A DNA stretch of 64,000 nucleotides from Opisthocomus hoazin (Eukaryota > Chordata > Aves > Opisthocomiformes > Opisthocomidae): positions 8,912,992 to 8,976,991 of the forward strand of contig NC_134441.1 of the NCBI RefSeq assembly GCF_030867145.1. Reading direction: 5' to 3'. Each line of letters begins with the position of its first letter. Positions within the stretch are counted from its first letter, which is position 1. The position numbers and the translations under genes are program-made. Of the stretch, positions 48,325-58,080 are shown one piece after another. The notes under the pieces are model-generated. The model worked only from the letters and a program-made list of their open reading frames with translations. It searched no databases and had not been told where the DNA came from.

Positions 48325-51155
48325 GTAAGTGTCCCGTAGCTCGAGGCAGTGCTAGGTGGGGTAAATCGCTGTAGCTGCTCTTCTGCTTGCTGCCTGTCCC
48401 CGTCCCCGCCGCCTGCCCGCAGGCTTGCGTGTGCCCGCTGTGCCCCTGCCCGACGCTGCTCCCATCCCTGCAGAAACGTGGTGTTCTGGGGGGGACAGTG
48501 GCCTTCTCCAAGGAGCAGCCAGAGGAGCACCCTGCCCCTCGCCCTCTGCCGCTTGCACGACGCGCAGGCGTGCGGTGCCCAGCGGGGACCACGGAGCCTC
48601 CCGGTTTCCAGCTCAGACGGGGCCGAGGAGGCACCCGAGCCAAGGAACAGCAGCTTCTCATGGCTGGAGCGGGATTTCCCAGCTAAAACTTGGTTCCTCA
48701 AGGGCAGAATGACAGAAAGCCGCCTTAAAAGGCAGGAAAGTGGTCGTGCTGCTCAGAGCGATGCCGCGAAGCGTGGCCGGGTTGGGACGGTCTCAGGATC
48801 TTTGCACCAGGAGAAGATGGAGCATGAGCTGTCAGCGGGCGGTAACCGAGCGGTTGTACCGTGCTGCGAAGAACCGCAAAGGAGAAGCACGAGGCGAGCA
48901 ATCCCACTGTGGAAGCTGGCGTCAGTGCGGGTTCACGGCAGGCGTTTACCAGCATTTGGCCCCATGGAATCCCAGTTTCCCGCAGCCACCAGTTTTCTCC
49001 TTCCCCACCAGATGAAGGTGGGAGCTCTGGCCTCCCGCAAGACCCCCCTGTGACCAGGAGCGGGGCCCGCTTGCCACGAGAGGGCTCTGCTCAGCCGGCA
49101 AAGCCGACGCAGATTCTGAGCCAACATCCGCGGGATTCAGCCGTCACCATCGCTATCGAGCGTTGGTAATTTCGGGCAGGGGCAGGATCCTCAGGTCTGG
49201 GGTTTTTGGGGGAGGACATTTAAAACAGTGCTGCTATTTAAAGTCTCTCACGGTCATAAACTGATAGTGATGCTTTCACATTTGCTCAGCTGGTTCTGAA
49301 GCCGGGCTGGGACGTCGGGCAGTTGTGCATTTTCCTCTCCCAAAGTCAGACAGCTCCTATGCCTGCTGCCAGCTCCGACGCACGGTGCCGGGGGCGAGGG
49401 GCTGGCTGCTGCCCGGCTGCCCGTGGCCTCCTCTGGGGACCATTCGGGGCCGACCCATCCTTCCCGGCACATGGGCTGCAGGCTCTGTGCCAGCTCTGTG
49501 CCGCGGTCACCGGCCCCAGCCCCGGGCAGCGCCTTTGGGGAGCAGTTGCTGTGCCAAACGGGGAGCTGCTGCAGCTCGCAGGCACACAGGGGCACAGAGC
49601 CTGCTTCCATGGGCTAGGCAAATCCTCCCTTCCCCCAAAAACGCTCGTTAAATGAGATTGTGCACAAGAAGACAAAGATCTAGGGTGCTTTTTGAAATAC
49701 TATGCCTACCTGTTTTTACTGGGAAGGGTATTACGGGGCTCAGTTTCAGCCCGGTTTTGCAGGGGAGGACTGGGAAGAGCTGGCCTGCCCAGCGTAGCCC
49801 TCACCCTCTGGAGTCACACTTGGAAGAGTTTCGCAGGAATTTCATGGGCAGGAGAGCCCCGACCCCGCAGCCTGCCGCGCGCCGTGGCCTGGCCGGCTCC
49901 TGGCCAGCTCAGCTGCTGGGCTCTGACCAGCAAACCCTCACCTGTGGCCCCCTGCCCCCGGGCTGGGGTCACCCAGGGCTGCACAGACTCGCAGACCGCA
50001 GGCGGCACTCGGGGCTCCGGGGCAGCGCGTCGCTGCCGCTCTCACTCCTCGTCCCCCCGTCTTCGTGCAGGCGCAGCGCTGAAATGCCACAAATGCGTGG
50101 CGGCCAACGAGAACGACTGCAACAAGCAGGGCTCCCACAGCTGCCCCCAGTACGCCGACGCCTGCTCCACCATCACTGCGCCCAGTGAGTCCCTTGGCTG
50201 GGGGCACCTGGGGGGACCGGAGGGGCTGGGGGGGACTGGAGAGTCTGGGGGGGAACCAGAGGGGCTGCAGGGGATTGGAGAGTTTTGGGGGGGGGGATCG
50301 GAGGGGCTGGGGGGGATTGGTGAGTCTGGGGGGGGATTGGAGGACCTGGGGGGGACCAGAGGGCAAGGAGAAGCAGAGGACATGCCGATGCAGACCAGGA
50401 GCTGGCTGCCTCTTGTCCCCGTGAAGCAGGGATGAGCTGCCTGGATTTTTCCAAGTTCTCAGTCCTCAGAAACAGGCTTTCGGTCCGAGCTAGCCCACAG
50501 CCCCTTCCTGGCGTAAGGAAAGCCCTTCTTCGGGGCAGCTGCTCCCGTGCTGCAGCAACGCCCCGCGCCGCTCAGTGCAACGCTGCGGCTGCAGGGCGGT
50601 GCTGTGGCCGGCGAGTCGGACAGAGACGGTTCCCGAGACCAAACCCTCCCACCTCGGGCTGACTCCGCAACCTGGGCCACGCGTGTTTTCACACGTGGCT
50701 GTAAGCATGTTCCGCAGTGGGGCTGTGCAACGTGCTCCGCGGTGCCTTGGGGCAGTGCGAGCGTGGGGACGTCCCTTGGCACCGGCCCGCTGCTCAGCTC
50801 TCCCGGCAGCCCCGCGGGCAGGATGGAGACCCTTTACCCCACACCGGTACCGCGATGGGCTGGGGCACGGCTCTGCTTCCCCCCGCAGCAGGGGAGCAGC
50901 GAAGCCCCCGGCCTGAGCCCCGCGTTGCGCGTGCCTTCCCTTGCAGACAGCGTCATTAAGTCTTGCTCCTACAAGTCCTTCTGCGACCAAGCCCGGCGCG
51001 GCGGCTCTGGCGGGGCCACCCTGCGATGCTGCTTCAGCGACGACTGCAACGGGCCGTCGCGGGGCCCGGGGAGCGGGGCGGGGGGCACGGCCCGGCCCCC
51101 CCCCAGCCTGCTGGCCGCCGCGCTGGCGGGGACCCTGCTGCTGGGCTGGCTCTGA
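48267..51155 (+). CDS. LY6/uPAR-domain GPI-anchored protein (three exons)
   Basis: Exons 48267-48324, 50071-50184 and 50947-51155 encode 126 aa. Residues 1-20 form a signal peptide (MSSLKTLLALAIVTSLAGES). Residues 23-92 form one three-finger LU domain with ten cysteines at 25, 28, 36, 44, 51, 64, 70, 85, 86 and 91, ending in the hallmark CCxxxxCN. Residues 93-110 are a Gly/Ser/Pro-rich linker and 111-126 a hydrophobic tail (SLLAAALAGTLLLGWL), so GPI anchoring at the cell surface is expected. Both introns are phase 1, the usual LY6 layout, with consensus splice sites. No N-glycosylation sequon is seen. I do not recognise a specific orthologue: loop lengths resemble LY6D/PSCA/SLURP-type proteins, and its ligand is unknown. 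Confidence 0.9.
48325..50070 (+). other. LY6-family gene intron 1
   Basis: This 1.75 kb intron has no recognised coding or repeat feature. The open frame at 48349-49053 reads from the intron and lacks family resemblance. Confidence 0.75.
50071..50184 (+). CDS. LY6-family gene exon 2 (fingers 1 and 2)
   Basis: This 114-base exon is phase 1 at both ends, with acceptor CTTCGTGCAG and donor A|GTGAGT. It encodes LKCHKCVAANENDC and the cysteines through residue 51. Confidence 0.9.
50185..50946 (+). other. LY6-family gene intron 2
   Basis: This 762-base intron starts with a G-rich minisatellite (50205-50365). The remainder is unique sequence. Confidence 0.8.
50205..50365. repeat. G-rich minisatellite
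   Basis: Imperfect units of about 22-26 bp follow the pattern GGAGAGTCTGGGGGGG / GGAGGGGCTGGGGGGGAT. They contain many runs of five to ten G on the sense strand, so G-quadruplexes are possible in DNA and pre-mRNA. The array begins about 20 bases after the exon 2 donor. Confidence 0.85.
50947..51155 (+). CDS. LY6-family gene exon 3 (finger 3, GPI signal)
   Basis: The acceptor CCCTTGCAG leads into NSVIKSCSYKSFC, then LRCCFSDDCNG, the linker and the hydrophobic tail, with TGA at 51153-51155. Confidence 0.9.
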
Positions 51156-51263
51156 GCCCCCGCCGGGCAGCAGCTGCTGCTGCCGTAGCCTAGGGACGCA
51201 CGCGGGTGGGCGGCCGGTGGGGCTGCTCTGCTCGGAGCCCCGAGGCCGAGCCGCCACTGGTCC

Positions 51264-51269
51264 AATAAA
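51264..51269 (+). terminator. LY6-family gene poly(A) signal
   Basis: AATAAA lies 109 bases after the stop codon and is followed by a GTGTTCG stretch near 51287. It gives a very short 3' UTR, normal for LY6 genes. Confidence 0.85.
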
Positions 51270-51299
51270 CGCTGCAGCTGAAAGTCGTGTTCGCAGCCA

Positions 51300-54200
51300 C
51301 CGCTTCTCATTTACGGGAAGACCATGAACGCGCAAGGGAATGGCCCGAACCAGACTGGTTTGGCTCCCCGGTGCTCCCTGTGGGAACGGGAGCTCACGAG
51401 AGCGCAGCCACCCTGGGGAGCTTCGCCACGCAGAGCCTGGGGGGCCCGGGGCAGAGTTCCCCCCCCAGCACGCTGCCCCAGGGACGTGCTTTTGGGCTGC
51501 TTTGTGCGAACTGGCGATTCGCGGCTGTGGGGAGAGGTTTCTCTCCTCCTGTCGCTGCACAGACACGGGTCTGGCCAGGCTGCAGATACGTTGGGTGTGA
51601 GATGTTGGCTGAGTCTGCTCGGTGCAGCTCCTTGCGCTGCTTGGCTGGAGGAAACCATCCATGGGGACCCCTCGCCTCTGCAGGGAGCCCCGGGCACGCT
51701 GCATGGTGGGGTGGGTTTGTCCGCAGACGAGCAGTGCTGCATGGCCACCGTCACAGAGACAGCAACCTTCTGGGTGACAAATTCATCCCCTGGCTGTCAC
51801 CACCACCACCACCGTGAGATTCTGCTTCTCCTCTCCCCTCTGAACCCTCACGACGGGCTGTGCCACGCAGGTGCCCCTCGCTACTACCTGCTAAATGGTG
51901 ATTATATGTAGGAGTCCTCCTGCAGCCCGGAGAACCCTCGGGGCTGCTCTGATGCAGGTGCAGCGCCTGGCCCGGGAGGGTTTTGCACTCTGAGGAGAAG
52001 AAAAGCAGCGCCTGGCTGAGGTAAGGAGGAGTTGAGATGTGGGGGTGGCTGGGGAGGAGGCAGGACGAGGGGGACCAGGGCAGAGCTGCACGGCACACTC
52101 GGCTGCTGCGTGTCAGGGTAAGGATGGAGCTGGCAGAGGGTGGGCAGCACTGGAGGCACTGGGGGCTCGGGGCTGGGCAGCAGGCAAGCCAGCCACCTTC
52201 CTGGCCATTTTCGATATCTGCTGCTTACAAATGTGCAAGTGGCTGCCCCGAGCCAAGCAAGCACCAGCGCTCCGCTTGCTGGGGGACCAACAGCACTGGG
52301 GAAAAGCCAAAGGAGCGATGGGCTGGGCGTGGGGAGGGTCCTCGCCCCCCGTGCTGCTCAGCACTGCCCGGCCACCAGCGTCTGGGGCTGCCCCGTGCAC
52401 GGGGCTCCTCGGGGCAGGGGTCCCGGTGAATCCCACCGGCCCCGGGGTTTCTGGAGGGGAGTGCTGGTGTGGTCCAGGAGGGCTGGCATTCAGGCAGCTC
52501 AAAGCTCTGCCAGAAAACCCCCCAGCAGTGCTCGGTGCTGCTCGGTTCTGTAGGGAGAATGGTAAAAGTGAGGGAAGGAGAACGAGGAAGAAAGACAGGA
52601 GGACGATGAAGGGAAGAGAGAGAAGGATGCCTGGGAGCGTGGAGAGGAGAGTGGGAATAGGACTGCAAGAAATGTATCGCAGGGCAAGGCAGCAAACTGC
52701 TGGCTGACAGCCCAGCTGCTGCTCCTCCAGCCAAGCAATCTGCTGGGAGTTTCCCTGAGTCATAACACAAGAAAAAAGGGAACAGGTACTGAAACTGAAA
52801 AGAGCAAGGTCGAACAGAAGAAAAGAAGCAATTCAGCATGCTTGGATCCAGCCGTGGAACTCCCTGCTGCAGGATGCTGCTGAAGCAGAGACCTCGGTGG
52901 GGGCTGGAGGCTCAGAAGTGCTGGAGAACATGGGTATCGAGTCTTGTGAGGGTTAGCACCAACCGAGACGGATTCTTGGCTGCTGCCACGAGAGGGAAGA
53001 TGACCAGACAGCAGATCATTCTGTGCCTGCTGCGGGCCCTGCTCCTCCCCTGGGTACACGAAGGATGTTTTTCTGTGGGGGACCCTGGGTGTTGGTGGGA
53101 CCCCCAAAGGCCCTGGGGCAGAGATGCGCCCTGCCCTGGGAATCCCCTCGCACCCCTACGCCTGCTAATGGGGTGTCTGCGAGTTCACGGGGCTGCTCGC
53201 ACCCCCACACAGGCTACAGCAGCAAAGTGTATCGAAAAAATACAGGAGGAGAACTGAAAGGCTCTGCAAATAAAGGAAGAGCAGCAGTGTGACCAGCTGC
53301 CGTGTGACCGTGCCCGTAGACAACGGAGCTGCTTCAGGCCCCGGCTCCGGCGCGAGTCACAAGGGCTGCAAGAGATGCCCTGGTGTAAAAATACCCTGTG
53401 GAACAGTTTAGTCTTCACAACGCAGGCAGGGGTGGGGAGGGGGGAAAAGCCGGCGGCTGGCAGGGCCAGGCCAGCCAGAGCGCCGGTGAGAAATGCCGGC
53501 AGGCAGCGCGGCGAGCAGCGGGATGGGGAGGACACGCACGGGAGGGACGAGGGGTGTGCGTGAGGCCGTGCTGAAATCCCGCTCCGCACCTTGCCCTGCT
53601 GCCAGCCCTGCCCCTCGGGGTGCGCTGCGAACACCGAGCCCGCCCAGCACGGGCGCAAGCGTGGGTGTCGGAGGGCAAGCGCTGCAGCGGGCTCGTGGGT
53701 CTCCACCTCCACCATCTCCGGGGCTCGCCTGGACACGGTCCTGCCTTCGCCCAGCGGAGCGGCCAGCCCTGCTCGGAGGCAGGAGAGCTGCTCTTCCAGC
53801 CTCCTTGTTCTCTCTTTCTTTGTTTGCTGTTTCTCCTGTTCTAAGTATAACCCAATTGCTGTGGCCTTCATTTCCATAACTGGTGGTTTTTCATGCTTCA
53901 GGTTTTGGTTCCCTTACAGCACCTTCAGCAGCTCTGCAGTGAGTACTCGGCGCTTCCAGGCTCCGGCTCCATCAGGGTCTGCGGCCGGATGAGGATGGGC
54001 TGTGGGCTCTGGGGCTGCCGGCGTGCGCGGGCTGATGGGCAGCGCGAGGGACGAGGCACCGGCTGCCCTGAGGGATGGTCCTTCCGCAGGAGGTACGCGA
54101 GGGGCAGTGCCAAACGCCTGCTCTGTCGCGCACAGCAACGCGGCACCCAGGCTGGAGTCAGCCCGGGGGGCTCGGCTTGCGATGACACACGGTCCCGTCG

Positions 54201-55400
54201 GGGCTCTGCGGGAGCCTTGGTGGGAGGAGGCGGCGGGGGGACGTCGTCGCTGCTTTCCTCCTGATGTGATTATTAAATGACGCATTTTGGGCTGCGGCTT
54301 CTGGCAGGGCGTGCGGCCGGACTGTCCCCCAACGGGGAGCGCGCGGAGGGAAGCTGCTCCTCCGGCACGCGGCTGGCTGGCAGCAGCGAGGGCAGCGGCT
54401 GCGATGCTGGGCGCTGCGCTTATTTAATGCCTCTGCACGAGGATAGACGGGGCGAGCAGCCCGGGCAGGTCCAACAGGAAACTTCTGGAAAAACATCGCC
54501 TCTTGTGTGAAACAGCAGGAAAGCACCACTCGCACGGCGTCTGCGAGAGCCCGGCTCCCTGCGTGCCTCGCTGCGCCGGCAGCACCAGGCTCGGTTTCAC
54601 CCGCGCTGGGAGAAAGTGCTTCGGGGCCAGGTGCCGCTCCGGAGAGAAAGCGGGGACTTCCCGAGGGCGCAGCCGCAGGAGCCCACGCTGCCCTGGGCAG
54701 CAGGGTGAGGGGGCAGCGAGCATGTCCTACCCCCAAACCCACCCTGAGCTTCGGCAGTGCTTTCCCAAGCGATGCTGCCGCGGGGACGGCGACCCAAGCC
54801 GGGCAGCCCGTCGCCGTTCCAGGCTGCAGCCCCGCTCCAGAGCTGGGGGAGAGCGGGCCCTCGCCTGCCGCGCTCCTGCGTCCCGAAGCCGCGCCGGGCC
54901 GGCGGCCGCTCGCTGCTGTGACAGACGGCGGCTTCGGCTGCGCTGGGGCGGGGACGCGGGCCCGGGGCGGCGTCACTCGGAACTGAGCACACGTGGTTTC
55001 AGTAACGCTGTTTGGGCAAGCTTCTGCAATATGGAAGGGGAAAAAAAAAAACCACGTTGTGCTAAAAATGACCCAGGGCATAGGAAACGCGGGGGGCTGA
55101 GGCGGTGTGGGCACTGAACACCACTGCGCAGCAAAGGCTGGACAGCGGGCAGTTCCTCGGGGACAGAAGAAATGACCTTCAGATGCACAGCGCTGGGTCA
55201 GCGAGATTAGAGCCTTGCCTTACAACGACGGAAGGGAAGACCCCCGATACACCGGCAGCGAGGGGCACGGCATGGGTGGCTGGGGTCGTTTGCGTTGCCT
55301 GGGAGGGAGCGGAGCTGGTGACGTCTCTGGACGGGGACTCTGCAGAGCCGATCCCGTGGGGAGGGGGAGAACCAGCGGCCGAGCCAGGCAGGGACCTCTC
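51300..55400. other. Intergenic region between the LY6 gene and PLEKHA2
   Basis: No gene is recognised. It contains a (CCA)n run at about 51799-51815, a purine-rich stretch at 52555-52660 and a possible dispersed-repeat remnant at 52770-52960. The short frame at 53000 that opens with a hydrophobic stretch has no cysteine-rich continuation. Confidence 0.6.
52770..52960. repeat. Possible ancient dispersed-repeat fragment
   Basis: GTGGAACTCCCTGCTGCAGG followed by GATGCTGCTGAAGCAGAG resembles a phrase that recurs in sauropsid interspersed repeats as I remember them. I cannot name the family with confidence. Confidence 0.3.
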
Positions 55401-55479
55401 AGGTGGGGGTGATGGGCTCAGCCGGTCGAGTAACGAACGAGTGACGGACGCAGCCGTGAGGTTTTCTGGGTGACCAGGC

Positions 55480-56800
55480 AGCCCGCGAGCCCCTTGCTGC
55501 TCGCGCCCGCTGGCCGGGGTCCGCTGACGCGCTGCGGCGTTGGGCACCACGCGCCAGGGCAAGGCCGCGGGCGTGGGGAGAGGCCTCGTGGGGCGGTGAC
55601 GATGCCCTGCGCGGTTTGGAAGCCGTGGGACTTGGTGGCAACGGGAGGGCGAGCTGCCGGCGGGGCCGCTGAGGCGTGCCCACCCGCGAGGGCTCCTCGG
55701 GCGTGAACCCGCATCCAAGCGAGCCGCGCTCCGGCTCTGGCCCCGGCAGGGTCGCGGGTCTCGGGGAGGCAGCTGGCCGCGGCGGGGGTCCGGCCGTCCC
55801 CGCGGGCCCCGCTCTCCGCCGCCCGGTGCCAGGGCAGGAGCCCTTTGGGGGACGTTGCTTCCCTGAGCAGCCGTCTGGGGGGTTCGGGGGGGCCTGGCCG
55901 GGAAGGGCCCGAGCCCGGGGCAGGGTGGGGGCTCCCGGAGGAGCTCCCCGACCCCCGGCCAGGGCGCAAAGCTCGGCACCGGGCGGGACCGCGACCCGAC
56001 GGCGCGGACCGCTGCAGGTGCGGGGGGGCGGACACGGACCCCCCCGCCCCACGGGGACCCCCCCTCCGCCCCACGCAGCCTCCCGGCGCCCCGCACTCAC
56101 ATCCGGGGCCGGGTTTGCTAATGGGAGACGTAATTAACCCGGAAAAAAGCGGAGGCAGGGGCACACCCCCTCGGCGCGGCCCTCCCCTCCCCTCCCTCCG
56201 CTCCTCCGCGCTCGGCGGGCGCCCCGCAGCCCCCCGCCCGCAGCCCCCCGCCCCCTCCGCCGGCCATGCGCAGCCCAGGGACGCCGCGGGGTGAGTGCCC
56301 GGGGTCACGCGTGTCCGCGGAGCCGCCGTCCCGCACCCGGGCAGCCCCCCCCAGCGCGGGGCGGGCCGGGGGACCCCTCGCTGCCCACCCGCGGGGGCTG
56401 CCCGGCAGGACCCCTCTTCCCCGAGAAGGGGCTTCCCCGGGCCGGGCGCGAGATGGGGAAGCGGTGCCTGCGTGGCTGCGGGGTCCGGCCCGGGGGGAGC
56501 GGCCGCGGCGGGGCCGGTGCGGGGACGGGGCCGGGAGCACCCGAGCCTCGGCCGGCGGGAAGGGTGCGGGGGGCGGCGGGGGGTGGAAGCGGGGTCCCGG
56601 GGGAGGTGCGGGGGTGCTGCAGGCGCTGCTCGCGGCTTTGGGTCGGGGGGTTGCTAGCAGATGTGCGCGGAGGGCTGGGGGTCCGCAGCCCCGCGGAGTG
56701 CGTTCCCCCGAGAGTTTTTCCGTGGGGAGGTGAAGAAACGCGTCCTGGCCGCTCCCAGCCTGCCCTTCAGCAGGTGAGTTATTTCACGAAGGGAAGCGTC
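55480..56800 (+). promoter_or_regulatory. PLEKHA2: PLEKHA2 CpG-island promoter and likely non-coding first exon
   Basis: CpG- and GC-dense DNA for over 1 kb lies upstream of the PLEKHA2 start-codon exon, which begins with 23 untranslated bases after a splice acceptor and so needs an upstream exon. Two strong donors are available: CGGG|GTGAGT (exon end 56290) and CAG|GTGAGT (exon end 56773). If the first is used, the ATG at 56266 makes a nine-codon upstream ORF that stops at TGA just inside exon 2. Which donor is used cannot be decided from sequence. Confidence 0.55.
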
Positions 56801-56823
56801 TGGGTTAGCAGGAGGCGGCTGCC

Positions 56824-56885
56824 GGGCTCGGCCCGCACCGCCCGTCGCGGGGCTCGGCCCGCACCGCCCGTCGCGGGGCTCGGCC
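56824..56885. repeat. 26-bp tandem duplication
   Basis: GGGCTCGGCCCGCACCGCCC and six further bases repeat exactly at 56824 and 56850, with a partial third copy from 56876. Confidence 0.85.
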
Positions 56886-57519
56886 GCCGGGGAGACGCTG
56901 GCAGGGCAGCTCTGGAGACTCCTTTGCCGGACCAGGTAAAAGGAAGTCGTGCTGCAACCGCTGCGGCTCGCAGCCCTCGCCCGCGTGGCCGGGGCCGTCG
57001 CGGGGCTGCGTGGGGGCCGCGAGCGTCGCAGCCCGGAGCCCTCGTGGGACGGGGGTGGCTGCCCGTGCCCCGCGCCGCAGCGGGGCAGCTCCTGCAGGCA
57101 GGCGTGAGAGAAGAGGAGGAGGACGCCATGGCTGCCCGCAGGTGCCATGGCCGTGCTGGGGAGCGAGGTGCCGAGGAGATGGCTCCAGCCAGCGCTGCCG
57201 CGATGCTCTGGGTGTGGGGTCTCCCGCTGCCCGGGCTTCGTCTGCTGCGGGTTTCTGTGGGCTGCGCTCCCGTGGCTGCAGCTGTGTGGGGAGAGCCGGG
57301 AGCAGGACAGAGCAGGGCACGGGCGGCCGTGGGGGTGCGGCGAAGCGCTGGCGTCCCAGCGTGCTTCCCGGAAAGTCTGGCTGTGCGGCTGCACACGAGG
57401 CCTTTGAGGCAGTAGTGACCGCAGCGAGGGCTTGGGTGCTGTTTGCAGGGTGCCCTGCACTGTCTGCGTCCTCCTGGGAAGCGCTGACCTGTGTCTCGGC
57501 AGGCGGGTGAGAGGGTGTT

Positions 57520-58080
57520 TTTCCTGTAAACCTTCTTCTGTAGCCTAATTGCTCCTGTCGTCTCATTAACTGAGCCAGAAAACTGTTGTTGTTTTCGGTG
57601 GGATATCACGACTGAAAAAGCTGAGAAGGGCATTGCTTCAGTGGTGGGGAAGAGTCCTGGCAGCCTCCGATGTGCTTCACTGCGAAATGGCGTAAATTTG
57701 TAAAGGGGATCTGGTGACGAGATCCGGAGGGCCTGATTCAGTGATGCTCGGGGAGCTCAAGTTGTTGGACTGCGGATTAGCCTCCATGAATCGGGCAGGG
57801 GTGTTGTCCATAAATCATAGCTTCCCGTGCCCAGTGCCAGCGTGATGTCCGTCAGGTTTCCACAAAGGATGTCCTCTGAAGCTGGATTACTCCTCGCTGT
57901 GAGGCCTTCAGGGACTCATCCGCACTTTTAGATGATGCTGATTTTCTGTGAGATCCCTCTTATTCTCCCCTTCAGGTTCAGCCTTCTGTTCTCTCTACAG
58001 CAAACACAAGTTTGGATCTCACACAGAAATATTTATGGCTTGGAGTTTACCAAGTGCTGTATAAATAGTAAACGTTAGTG
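57520..58080. promoter_or_regulatory. Intronic AT-balanced island, candidate non-coding element
   Basis: It starts with CTAATTGCTCCTGTCG and CTCATTAACTGAG, followed by about 500 bases of unique lower-GC sequence with GGATTAGCC and ATAAATCATAGC (about 57775-57820). No exon signature is seen. Confidence 0.3.

Noticed and set aside
53001-53130. Possible second secreted LY6-like protein starting MTRQQIILCLLRALLLPW
   Set aside because: The hydrophobic stretch is not followed by an LU cysteine pattern, and no partner exons with phase 1 boundaries were found nearby.
54158-55114. 318-codon minus-strand frame upstream of PLEKHA2
   Set aside because: GC-rich composition, several overlapping frames on both strands, no recognisable domain.
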